Translations under genes and position numbers: made by a program
Origin: Piscinibacterium candidicorallinum
GTDB lineage: Bacteria; Pseudomonadota; Gammaproteobacteria; Burkholderiales; Burkholderiaceae_C
DNA: 64,000 bases
NCBI RefSeq assembly: GCF_047549485.1
Contig: NZ_CP180191.1
Coordinates: 2,728,001-2,792,000 of the forward strand
Direction: 5' to 3'
Notes under the pieces: model-generated
Databases searched by the model: none
What the model was told of the DNA's origin: nothing
Seen by the model: only the letters and a program-made list of their open reading frames with translations
Shown: in pieces, positions 7,837 to 14,721 of the stretch
Position numbering within the stretch: the first letter of the stretch is position 1
Layout of the letters: each line of letters opens with the position of its first letter

Positions 7837-8136
7837 ATGCGGGCTGTGGATAACTCAACGCTGGCGCGCTGGCGCGCCATGGAGTCCGTCAAAGTGCTGA
7901 GCGCCGTGGCCGATCACGCCAAGCGCGACCGCACGTTCCAGCCGGTCAAGGACCCGGGCACAGAACGCTGGCACGCGGCTTGGGGTCATAGCGACTTCGA
8001 GCTACTGGTGTGCGGCCCCAAGTTCTACGACACGCGTTCCAGGCGCGGCGGGGGCGGCGCTGTGGACTTGGTCATGCACCTCACTGGCAAGCCGTTCAAG
8101 CAGGCTGTCGAGTTGCTCCGGGATGCTGGGCTATGA
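7837..8136 (+). CDS. Small CHC2/DUF3991-like primase-domain protein
   Basis: A 99-residue protein. The segment KFYDTRSRRGGGGAVDLVMH followed by KPFKQAVELL resembles the N-terminal domain of primase-like proteins (CHC2/DUF3991-TOPRIM type) found on ICEs and plasmids, in which a glycine run precedes an AIDLVMHL-type helix. The zinc-binding CHC2 residues and the TOPRIM part are absent, so it is either a truncated primase or a stand-alone domain. GGGGGAG precedes the ATG. Its stop overlaps the first recombinase start (ATGA), making it the first gene of the element's operon. Confidence 0.6.
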   Translation: MRAVDNSTLARWRAMESVKVLSAVADHAKRDRTFQPVKDPGTERWHAAWGHSDFELLVCGPKFYDTRSRRGGGGAVDLVMHLTGKPFKQAVELLRDAGL

Positions 8137-9269
8137 GACTGATAGCTGCAACCGAGAGCCTGGTCGTCGAGGGGCGGTCGTTCGAAGGTTTCCCCCTGCT
8201 GGTCCGCCGTGGCGAACCTGTGGAGCCAGCTCAGACATTTCTCTGGGAGCACCTGACGCGAAGCGGGCGCAGAAGCGACCCGAAGACTTGGGAGAAGTAC
8301 GGACGGGCGCTGTACGACTTTATGGCCTTCTGCGAGGCCAATGCAGCTGATTGGCGAGCTCGGGCGCGACCGGGCATGCCGAGTGCTGTTCACTGGTACC
8401 GCGACTGGTCCCGAGGCACCGTCGGCAATGCTCCAAGTACTGTCAACGCCCGTCTTCGGCTCATCTGTGCCTTCTACGAGTGGTGTGTCGCTCATCGGCA
8501 CGTCGACGAACTGCCCTTCGACTTCGAGCAGATTCGCTCCGGACGGCCCGCGGGCCTGCTGGAACATCTGAAGCGAGACGATGACCGCATCAAGCGGCCC
8601 GACCTGCTGCTCATCGAGCCACGCAAGTTGCCCAAGTTGCTCCACCGGGACCAGGTGGCGACCTGCCTGTCCGAGCTGACTAACGAAACGCATCGGCTGA
8701 TGTTCGCGCTGATGGTCCGCACAGGCTTGCGTCACGAGGAATGCACGTCTTTCCCTCTGGCGTACGTTTTTGACCCGGACAAGCGCGCGAGCACGCGCGA
8801 CAAGCGCCTCCTCCGGGTTCACCTGAGCCCCAAGGACATGGACTTGAAGTTCTCTAAGCCCAGAGCGATCGACATCCCGGCAGACTTGATGTCGGACTTG
8901 TGGTGGTACGCAGTTCGAGGCCGGCCCAAGCGAGCGCGGATGGTCAACCCGTCCGAACTGTTCGTCTCTGCCAAAGGCGGGCGATTCCGCCCGTCCTCCG
9001 TGACGAGCTTGTTCGAAGCACTTCAGGCGAGGGTCGGATTCCATGTGCGCCCGCACATGCTGCGCCACACCTACGCGACCTACACGCTCATGGCCCTTAG
9101 ACAGAGCCAGTACCGAGGAGACCCGCTGCTGTACGTGCGAGACCGGCTCGGGCATCGCAGCGTCAGCAGCACGACCGTGTACCTCCAGCTCATCGACCAA
9201 CTGGCGACCGAACTGCTGCAGTCGCACGAGCATGAACTTGCCAAGTTGTTCGCCGGTGTCGAGGAGTGA
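8133..9269 (+). CDS. Tyrosine recombinase 1 of the trio (TnpA-like)
   Basis: A 378-residue phage-integrase-fold protein. An N-terminal SAM-like core-binding domain precedes a catalytic domain with RTGLRHEE (Arg I), HMLRHTYATY (His-x-x-Arg), LGHRSVSST and the nucleophile in TTVYLQL. All catalytic residues are present, so it should be active. Start and stop overlap the neighbours (ATGA; GTGA). In Tn554-type systems such recombinases act together on both ends. Confidence 0.9.
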   Translation: MRLIAATESLVVEGRSFEGFPLLVRRGEPVEPAQTFLWEHLTRSGRRSDPKTWEKYGRALYDFMAFCEANAADWRARARPGMPSAVHWYRDWSRGTVGNAPSTVNARLRLICAFYEWCVAHRHVDELPFDFEQIRSGRPAGLLEHLKRDDDRIKRPDLLLIEPRKLPKLLHRDQVATCLSELTNETHRLMFALMVRTGLRHEECTSFPLAYVFDPDKRASTRDKRLLRVHLSPKDMDLKFSKPRAIDIPADLMSDLWWYAVRGRPKRARMVNPSELFVSAKGGRFRPSSVTSLFEALQARVGFHVRPHMLRHTYATYTLMALRQSQYRGDPLLYVRDRLGHRSVSSTTVYLQLIDQLATELLQSHEHELAKLFAGVEE

Positions 9270-10873
9270 CGATGGCTCGCAGGAAAAACTTTGTCGCAGA
9301 GGTGCCGATACCCGTAGCGCCCGCAGTAGCCGGCGCGTCTTCTGAGGTCCGCGATCTCACGATATACGTTCCGACCGGCACCACAGTCATCGGCTTTTCC
9401 AAATGGCTTGGCCGAGGGCTCGATGCCTGGGTGGAGGTCAGCTACAGGCAGCTCGCTGCAATGAATCGCAGCAAGGAACGGTCGGGCGAAACCTTGTGTG
9501 GCTACGCGCGCAGCGGATTGTTCACGTTCTTTCGCTTCCTGGAAGCGACCGGGGCGTGCCCCGAGCCAGCGCGTCTCTCGGCCCCCGTGATGTCGTCGTT
9601 CATTGCCTGGCTGAAGGCCGGCAATGCCAGCAAGAAGCCATCCTCACAGCGCATCACGTTCAGCCAGTTGATGGCGTTCCTGCAGGCACTCCACAAGGCC
9701 TCGGCAGTCCCCGACCCATCAGGCTTGGTGCGCGGTAAGCCCTTTCGCGGGTGCAAGTCTGAGAGCACAGCGCCACTGTCGAGGCGCGAACGACAAGCTG
9801 TCGTCAACGCGCTGAAGGCAGACATCATCGCCATCCACCAGATGCCGGGCGCATTGAGCGACACGCAAGCGCTGGTCGCCTTTGGGCTATCGCTGAGCCT
9901 GCGCACGGGCATCAACACCACCCCGATGCTCACCCTGGGCCGGTCTGCGATGAGCAAGCACCCCTTCATGCCGAAGATGGGCATGCTCTCGCTTTTCAAG
10001 GGGCGGTCCCGCGGCGAGCAATGGGTTCCATTGGTCGCCTCGTCGTCGGTGCTCGAAAGAGTGCCCGTTCCGATGGACGGTTTCGCCCTGTTCCAGAAAC
10101 TCGTTGAGTACACCGCTCCGCTGGCCGCCGTTGCGCCCCCGGAGTGGCGGGACTGCCTGTGGCTTTACCGGTCTGACGCTCAGAACCGCAAGGGCAATCT
10201 GATGCGACTTACCGAGGTGCTGTTTTCGACGGCCGTCGCCGCTTTCGTTAGGCGACACGGCTTGCTAGGAGACGATGGCGAGCCGCTGGTACTAAACAAC
10301 CGGCGCCTGCGGGTCACGCTGGAAAACCGTCTCTGGGAACTATCGAACGGTGACCTCGTTACCGTTGCTGCCCTCATGCGGCACGCGCCGCGCACTTCTG
10401 ACGAGCACTACCTTGCGGTTACTGCCGAGATGCGGGCCCATGCGACGGTTGTTCACGAGGATCTTCCAAATGTCTACCGTCAGGGAGCACAGCCGACCAC
10501 GCTCAGCCCGACCCCAGTGGGCGCCTGCGCCGACACGCTGTACGGCGAGCGAGCACCGAAGAACGGTTCGAGTCACTGCGCAGACTTCCTGAGCTGCCTT
10601 AGATGCCGCAGCTACGCGATCGTCGGCAGCGAACGGGACCTACATCGGCTGTTCAGCTTTTACGGGTTCCTAGAGCGTGAGAAGCAGGCAGCAAAGTCTT
10701 CCGAGTGGGTGTCCTACTTCACTTGGCTGCAGACACTCATCGACACCTTTACCAGCGAGAAGTTCGACCCTGAGTTGGTCGAGCAGGCAAGGGAACAGGC
10801 CCGGGTCAAGCCCCTGACGTTCTGGAAGAACTATGGTGGCATGCGGAGAGAGGAAACAGATGGTGCGGCTTGA
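9266..10873 (+). CDS. Tyrosine recombinase 2 of the trio (TnpB-like)
   Basis: A 535-residue recombinase. LSLRTGINTTP supplies Arg I. The box II region reads NNRRLRVTLENRLW, with arginine at the usual His-x-x-Arg site. MRHAPRTSDEHYLAV gives the His and the nucleophilic Tyr. After the catalytic domain comes a CADFLSCLRCRS cysteine cluster and a helical tail. The GTG at 9266 overlaps the previous stop; an ATG at 9272 is the alternative. The longer C-terminal extension fits the second member of RIT/Tn554 operons. Confidence 0.85.
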   Translation: MTMARRKNFVAEVPIPVAPAVAGASSEVRDLTIYVPTGTTVIGFSKWLGRGLDAWVEVSYRQLAAMNRSKERSGETLCGYARSGLFTFFRFLEATGACPEPARLSAPVMSSFIAWLKAGNASKKPSSQRITFSQLMAFLQALHKASAVPDPSGLVRGKPFRGCKSESTAPLSRRERQAVVNALKADIIAIHQMPGALSDTQALVAFGLSLSLRTGINTTPMLTLGRSAMSKHPFMPKMGMLSLFKGRSRGEQWVPLVASSSVLERVPVPMDGFALFQKLVEYTAPLAAVAPPEWRDCLWLYRSDAQNRKGNLMRLTEVLFSTAVAAFVRRHGLLGDDGEPLVLNNRRLRVTLENRLWELSNGDLVTVAALMRHAPRTSDEHYLAVTAEMRAHATVVHEDLPNVYRQGAQPTTLSPTPVGACADTLYGERAPKNGSSHCADFLSCLRCRSYAIVGSERDLHRLFSFYGFLEREKQAAKSSEWVSYFTWLQTLIDTFTSEKFDPELVEQAREQARVKPLTFWKNYGGMRREETDGAA

Positions 10874-12611
10874 CGTGCACACACTGAGTGCGCAGCTAGA
10901 CAGCGCGGCGCGCGGGCAGGGCGTCGAGGTCGTCGTCTCTGCAGTTGTGGATAGCTCCGGTGTGCAACATGTCGTGTCGCGCTATGGAGATGACCTATGG
11001 GACCTCTGGCCGTTCTTCGAACAGTCGAACGTGCAAGGCGGCCGCAAGACCATAGACTGGGGTAGCTTCCCTGAGTCGTTCAAGCCCGACTGTAAGGCCG
11101 TGCTCTACCGGTACTGGAAGGTTGGGATGCCGAACGGTGTCGAGCCCCCGCTTGCCACAACGATTCGGCGCCACGCAACGGCTCTGCTGCCCTTCACCAG
11201 ATTCTTGGCCACAGTTGGGGTGGCGACGTTCGCGGATGTCAGGCCCATTCACTGCACGAGCTTCATTCATGTCCAGCGCAGCGAAGGACTGTCTGTCGAC
11301 ATGCTCCAAAAGTCACGCGCTGCCATCCGGCTGCTGTACATGTTTCGGGAAGAGTGCTCGGCTCCGCTTGACTTCGACCCCTGGCCAGACGGGGTGGGTG
11401 CTGAGACCGTCGGCGATGCCGATGTTGGAGGCAGTGTCGGCAAGACGAAGCTCATTCCGGCCGATGACCTGGCGCTCATCTTCAAGTTCGCTGAGACCAC
11501 CATCCAGCAAGCCGACCAATTGCTCGATGAGGTGGAAGCTGGCGCGCGGAGCTTTGATACGGACCCGGCAGTAAGGCTGATTCGCGATGCGTGCTTCTTC
11601 ATGCTTGGCATCCTCACCGGCATGCGTTGTGAAGAGTTGGCTGGCGTCCAGGTCGGTGCTGGGCGAACGGAGGTACAGGGTGGCGTGAAGCATCACTGGG
11701 TCAAAAGCGTCGAGCACAAGACGAGAAAGGGCCCGGTCGAGTACCTCATGCCGGCGTTCGGACATACCGTGCTCAGAGTCATGGAGCGCTGGTCGCAGCC
11801 GCTTCGAGTGCGACTGGCGTCGGAACTGGCGGCCTTACAGGCGGTCACGGGGCGCAGCCTCGCGCTGACGGAACTCAAGCGCCTCGCTGCGATTCAGCAA
11901 TGCAAGAACGCGTTGTTCCTGACTCTAGCTAAGAGCCGCTCCGGTATCGCGCAGATGTCGGGCATCGGATGGCACGCTGCCATGAACGAATTCGCCGAGC
12001 GCGCTGGCTCCGACTGGGCGCTGGCGCCCCACCAGCTCCGAAGGACGTATGCCTGGACCTTCGTGCGGCATCGACTGGGCAACATGCTGCTGCTCAAGGA
12101 GCAGTTCAAACACTCCTCGATGTCGATGACAGAACTCTACGCGGCCAATCCGCAGCAGGACGCGGCGTTGTATGAGGAACTGCTGACGGAGATGTCAGCC
12201 TTCAAGGTTGAACTCTTGACCCGATGGACGAGCGACGACAGCCCTTTGAGCGGCGGTGCGGGCAGGCGAATAGCGCAGATGCGTGCCAATGCCTTTGACA
12301 GTCGGGAAGAGTTGATTCGAGATACGGCCGAAGCCGTGCGCATTCGGGCCACGGGCCACGCCTGGTGCCTTGCGCAAGACGACGGATGCGGTGGCGCCGG
12401 CCTCTATGAAATGTCGCGATGCGGAGGCTGCGGAAGCTCTTGCATCGACCGCTCCCAAGCAGCAGTCTGGAGAGAGCTATACGACCAGCAGAAGGAACTG
12501 CTGGACGAGGCCGAGCACCTGGGTCCTGGTGCCCAGCAGCGCGTGCGACGTGACTTCGAAACTGCACACGCCGTCCTGACTGACCTTGGCTTAGTCGAGC
12601 AGAAGCCATGA
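10860..12611 (+). CDS. Tyrosine recombinase 3 of the trio
   Basis: 583 residues. Catalytic signatures are GMRCEELAG (Arg I), APHQLRRTYAW (His-x-x-Arg), and FKHSSMSMTELYAAN (His and Tyr). A C-terminal cysteine-rich region (WCLAQDDGCGG ... RCGGCGSSC) probably binds zinc. The ATG at 10860, preceded by GAGAGGAAA, overlaps the previous gene by 14 bases; a longer frame from 10833 is less likely. Being the largest protein, with a zinc module, it fits the third recombinase of RIT elements. Confidence 0.85.
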   Translation: MVRLDVHTLSAQLDSAARGQGVEVVVSAVVDSSGVQHVVSRYGDDLWDLWPFFEQSNVQGGRKTIDWGSFPESFKPDCKAVLYRYWKVGMPNGVEPPLATTIRRHATALLPFTRFLATVGVATFADVRPIHCTSFIHVQRSEGLSVDMLQKSRAAIRLLYMFREECSAPLDFDPWPDGVGAETVGDADVGGSVGKTKLIPADDLALIFKFAETTIQQADQLLDEVEAGARSFDTDPAVRLIRDACFFMLGILTGMRCEELAGVQVGAGRTEVQGGVKHHWVKSVEHKTRKGPVEYLMPAFGHTVLRVMERWSQPLRVRLASELAALQAVTGRSLALTELKRLAAIQQCKNALFLTLAKSRSGIAQMSGIGWHAAMNEFAERAGSDWALAPHQLRRTYAWTFVRHRLGNMLLLKEQFKHSSMSMTELYAANPQQDAALYEELLTEMSAFKVELLTRWTSDDSPLSGGAGRRIAQMRANAFDSREELIRDTAEAVRIRATGHAWCLAQDDGCGGAGLYEMSRCGGCGSSCIDRSQAAVWRELYDQQKELLDEAEHLGPGAQQRVRRDFETAHAVLTDLGLVEQKP

Positions 12612-13030
12612 GTCGGACGTCCAAGTCCCCTGGTAAGCAAGAAGGCATTACACGGCCACGTCGGGACCGCGGCGAGACGACGAAAGACTTGCAAAGGGCG
12701 CTTCAAGGTCTGCAGGAAGCTGGGGCCCGCGTCAGCATCTCTGCGGTCGCTGCGGCAGTCGGGGTAACGCCCGGCCTGATTCACAACAAGTACCCGGCCG
12801 TCGCCGAGGCGATTCGCTTGGCCTCGGGTCGCACCGTCAAAGCCCGTCTCACAGACCTGCAGCAGCAGTTGCAGGAAGCTTTGGCACGGAATGCCGAGCT
12901 TCGGAAGGAGAACGCGGAACTGCTGCACGAAGTCCGAGATCTTGCCTCGGTCAACGAAAGCATCCGGCAGCAACTCGCCGTGGCGCGTGCAACTGCCACC
13001 GGGAAAGTGGTACGCATTCCAACCCCGTAG
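12608..13030 (+). CDS. TnpC-like / DUF6262-type helper protein
   Basis: A 140-residue protein that starts in an ATGA overlap with recombinase 3. Residues ~20-75 form a helix-turn-helix-like domain (SISAVAAAVGVTPGLIHNKY). Residues ~80-130 are a coiled coil (LQQQLQEALARNAELRKENAE...). This layout matches the small accessory proteins (TnpC of Tn554, DUF6262) encoded next to paired or triple tyrosine recombinases. Those proteins are thought to bind element ends and influence the orientation or frequency of transposition. Confidence 0.7.
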   Translation: MSRTSKSPGKQEGITRPRRDRGETTKDLQRALQGLQEAGARVSISAVAAAVGVTPGLIHNKYPAVAEAIRLASGRTVKARLTDLQQQLQEALARNAELRKENAELLHEVRDLASVNESIRQQLAVARATATGKVVRIPTP

Positions 13031-13102
13031 CGGTTGGGAAACGAACAGCAGCGGCAGCTCGCACAGGTGCATGGAAACTGTTACTTCCCATAAGACGGCC
13101 TG

Positions 13103-13144
13103 AAGAGCCGGGCGTCGGTGGATCGTTCCCACCTCGCTGCACCA
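13103..13144 (+). pseudogene. 3' half of the split tRNA-Phe (GAA)
   Basis: Starts AAGAGCCGG (anticodon bases 35-36 and the 3' side of the anticodon stem), continues through T arm GGTGG/CCACC to acceptor TCGCTGC, A, CCA. It pairs with the GCAGCGA acceptor of the 5' half at 7708-7714. Upstream element sequence does not supply a substitute 5' half. Confidence 0.9.
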
Positions 13145-13151
13145 GTTTCCA

Positions 13152-13227
13152 GTTCCGTTCGTCTAGAGGCCTAGGACAGCACTCTTTCAAGGTGCATACA
13201 GGGGTTCGATTCCCCTACGGAACGCCA
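13152..13227 (+). tRNA. tRNA-Glu (TTC)
   Basis: Acceptor GTTCCGT/ACGGAAC, anticodon loop CTTTCAA, T arm AGGGG/CCCCT, encoded CCA. Confidence 0.9.
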
Positions 13228-13236
13228 ATCGTTCAT

Positions 13237-13313
13237 GGGCCCGTAGCTCAGCAGGTAGAGCAGCTGTTTTGCACGCAGTCGGTCATCGGTTCGATTCCGA
13301 TCGTGGTCCACCA
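13237..13313 (+). tRNA. tRNA-Ala (TGC), degenerate acceptor
   Basis: Anticodon loop TTTGCAC and T arm ATCGG/CCGAT are clear. The acceptor stem has two mismatches, and one extra base lies between the T arm and acceptor. The CCA repeats as CCACCA. May be poorly functional. Confidence 0.7.
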
Positions 13314-13320
13314 CATCTTC

Positions 13321-13396
13321 ATCCGGGTAGCTCAGCAGGTAGAGCGCCTGCCTTACAAGCAGGGTGTCGGCCGTTCGATTCGGTCACCGGATACCA
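13321..13396 (+). tRNA. tRNA-Val (TAC)
   Basis: Acceptor ATCCGGG/ACCGGAT (one mismatch), anticodon stem CCTGC/GCAGG with loop CTTACAA, encoded CCA. Confidence 0.88.
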
Positions 13397-13400
13397 GTCG

Positions 13401-13475
13401 CGCCGGGTAGCACAGTGGCAGAGCACCGTCTTGATAAGGCGGGGGTCGGTGGATCGTTCCCACCTCCGGCGACCA
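13401..13475 (+). tRNA. tRNA-Ile (GAT)
   Basis: Acceptor CGCCGGG/TCCGGCG, anticodon loop TTGATAA, T arm GGTGG/CCACC (nearly identical to that of the split tRNA-Phe), encoded CCA. Confidence 0.88.
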
Positions 13476-13482
13476 GATTTGT

Positions 13483-13558
13483 TGGGGCGTAGCTCAATCG
13501 GTAGAGCACCGGTCTTTGAAGCCGGTGGTTGCAGGTTCGAGGCCTGCCGCCCTTGCCA
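13483..13558 (+). tRNA. tRNA-Gln (TTG)
   Basis: Anticodon stem CCGGT/GCCGG with loop CTTTGAA, T arm GCAGG/CCTGC, weak first acceptor pair as is usual for tRNA-Gln, encoded CCA. Confidence 0.88.
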
Positions 13559-13569
13559 ACCCGTTCCAT

Positions 13570-13646
13570 CGCACAGTACCCAAGAGGCCCAAGGGCACGG
13601 TCTGCAACACCGTTGATCGCCGGTTCGACTCCGGCCTGTGCGTCCA
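13570..13646 (+). tRNA. tRNA-Cys (GCA)
   Basis: Acceptor CGCACAG/CTGTGCG, anticodon loop CTGCAAC in CGGT/ACCG, T arm GCCGG/CCGGC, discriminator T and encoded CCA. Confidence 0.85.
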
Positions 13647-13654
13647 TCCTCATC

Positions 13655-13731
13655 GCCGCCGTAGCTCAGCAGGAAGAGCAGCCGCCTTGTAAGCGGCAGG
13701 TCGCAGGTTCGAAGCCGTGCCGGTGGCTCCA
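13655..13731 (+). tRNA. tRNA-Thr (TGT)
   Basis: Acceptor GCCGCCG/CGGTGGC, anticodon loop CTTGTAA in GCCGC/GCGGC, encoded CCA. The T stem pairs only with a bulged G, a sign of relaxed constraint. Confidence 0.8.
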
Positions 13732-13739
13732 GTGTCCAT

Positions 13740-13815
13740 ATGCCCGTAGCTCAGTTGAAAGAGCATCGGAATACGAATCCGAAGGCCGCAGGTTTGAGCC
13801 CTGCCGGGCATGCCA
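13740..13815 (+). tRNA. tRNA-Arg (ACG)
   Basis: Acceptor ATGCCCG/CGGGCAT, anticodon stem TCGGA/TCCGA with loop ATACGAA (A34, normally edited to inosine), encoded CCA. Confidence 0.9.
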
Positions 13816-13822
13816 GTCCCAT

Positions 13823-13926
13823 GGAAAGTTGCGCGAGCGGTCCACGCGCGCGGTTTGCTCAACCGATGGTCGCCTTCGCGCGGCGCCCAGGTTCCGCGTT
13901 CAGCAGACTCGCTGGACTTTCCGCCA
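13823..13926 (+). tRNA. tRNA-Ser (GCT), aberrant T arm
   Basis: Acceptor GGAAAGT/ACTTTCC with CCA, anticodon loop TTGCTCA and a long variable arm mark a serine tRNA. The total of 104 nt is longer than usual, and the T arm can form only with an enlarged loop and a bulge, so function is doubtful. Confidence 0.6.
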
Positions 13927-13935
13927 GTTCATCGT

Positions 13936-14012
13936 CGGGGCGTAGCTCAGCCCGATAGAGCGCCCGCTTTGGGAGCGGGAGGCCCGGGGTTTGAGTCCCC
14001 GCACCCCGACCA
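13936..14012 (+). tRNA. tRNA-Pro (TGG)
   Basis: Acceptor CGGGGCG/CACCCCG, anticodon stem CCCGC/GCGGG with loop TTTGGGA, encoded CCA. Confidence 0.9.
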
Positions 14013-14019
14013 GTGTTGA

Positions 14020-14095
14020 TCCCCGATAGCTCAGCAGGTAGAGCACGCGGCTGTTAACCGCGCCGTCGGACGTTCGAGCCGTCCTCGGGGAGCCA
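14020..14095 (+). tRNA. tRNA-Asn (GTT)
   Basis: Acceptor TCCCCGA/TCGGGGA, anticodon stem CGCGG/CCGCG with loop CTGTTAA, encoded CCA. Confidence 0.92.
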
Positions 14096-14101
14096 GATCA
14101 T

Positions 14102-14185
14102 GGAGGTGTGGCAGAGAGGTCGATTGCGGCCGCCTGTAAAGCGGTTCCCTCGGGCACGTTGGTTCAAATCCAGCCGCCTCCACCA
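14102..14185 (+). tRNA. tRNA-Tyr (GTA)
   Basis: Acceptor GGAGGTG/CGCCTCC, loop CTGTAAA, class II variable arm, T loop TTCAAAT, encoded CCA; 84 nt as expected. Confidence 0.9.
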
Positions 14186-14347
14186 TCACAACGCGCCGGT
14201 GCGCGCTCCCCAGCGGCCAGATAGGCCGCGGGATCGGGCGAACAGACCCCGCACCGGCGTGATGCGCCGACATCTCGATCAGCAGCTCTGTCGGCGCGGG
14301 TGGCGCTGTCTCCTTCACCGGAGGCAGCGCCTGATCCCGAATTGCAT
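14186..14347 (+). other. Highly structured spacer, possible ncRNA
   Basis: Three strong hairpins in succession. CGCCGGTGC (14194-14202) pairs with GCACCGGCG (14251-14259) and encloses a perfect GCGGCC-AGATA-GGCCGC hairpin (14213-14229). GCGCCGACA (14264-14272) pairs with TGTCGGCGC (14289-14297). GGCGCTGTCTCC (14302-14313) pairs with GGAGGCAGCGCC (14320-14331), 12 bp with one G:U. No tRNA or ORF explains it. Confidence 0.5.
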
Positions 14348-14422
14348 GCGGGCGTGGCCGATCGGTTCAGGCACCTGCCTTCCAAGCAGATCAACCGGGT
14401 TCGACACCCGGCGTCCGCTCCA
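14348..14422 (+). tRNA. tRNA-Gly (TCC)
   Basis: Acceptor GCGGGCG/CGTCCGC, loop CTTCCAA, T arm CCGGG/CCCGG, encoded CCA. Confidence 0.9.
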
Positions 14423-14429
14423 CTTGCTT

Positions 14430-14505
14430 GGACCGCTAGCTCAATGGGCAGAGCACTGGTCTCCAAAACCAGGGGTTGGGCGTTCGACTCGCTCGCGGTT
14501 CGCCA
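14430..14505 (+). tRNA. tRNA-Trp (CCA)
   Basis: Acceptor GGACCGC/GCGGTTC, anticodon stem CTGGT/ACCAG with loop CTCCAAA, discriminator G, encoded CCA. Confidence 0.9.
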
Positions 14506-14515
14506 TCGTCTTCAT

Positions 14516-14591
14516 CGGCCCGTAGCTCATCCGGTAGAGCACCCGGCTTTTAACCGGGGGGTAGTCGGTTCAAGCCCGACCGGGCCGACCA
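14516..14591 (+). tRNA. tRNA-Lys (TTT)
   Basis: Acceptor CGGCCCG/CGGGCCG, anticodon stem CCCGG/CCGGG with loop CTTTTAA, encoded CCA. Confidence 0.92.
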
Positions 14592-14616
14592 GCCGACCCT
14601 CCTCACTTATCCCTTC

Positions 14617-14692
14617 CTCCCGTTAGCTCAGCGAACAGAGCAGCCGGCTTCTACCCGGCGGGTCGGGCGTTTGAATCGCTCACGGGAGGCCA
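14617..14692 (+). tRNA. tRNA-Arg (TCT)
   Basis: Acceptor CTCCCGT/ACGGGAG, anticodon stem GCCGG/CCGGC with loop CTTCTAC, encoded CCA. RtcB starts 30 bases downstream. Confidence 0.9.
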
Positions 14693-14721
14693 TCGTTTAC
14701 AACCTTCACAGGAGAACTGCC

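Larger units (their letters stand above)
7735..13102 (+). mobile_element. Recombinase-in-trio (RIT/Tn554-like) element in tRNA-Phe
   Basis: About 5.4 kb bounded by the direct repeat CGGCCTG (7735-7741 and 13096-13102), which is also tRNA-Phe anticodon-arm sequence. A second direct repeat ACTGTTAC sits inside both ends (7757-7764 and 13077-13084). The cargo is one operon of overlapping genes: a small primase-domain protein, three tyrosine recombinases and a TnpC-like protein. Three adjacent recombinases plus a helper is the architecture of RIT elements and the Tn554 family. The 7-bp repeat is short, as in Tn554-type conservative insertion. Excision across the repeat would restore the tRNA exactly. 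Confidence 0.88.

Noticed and set aside
8025..9233. Minus-strand frame of 402 codons
   Set aside because: Shadow of tyrosine recombinase 1.
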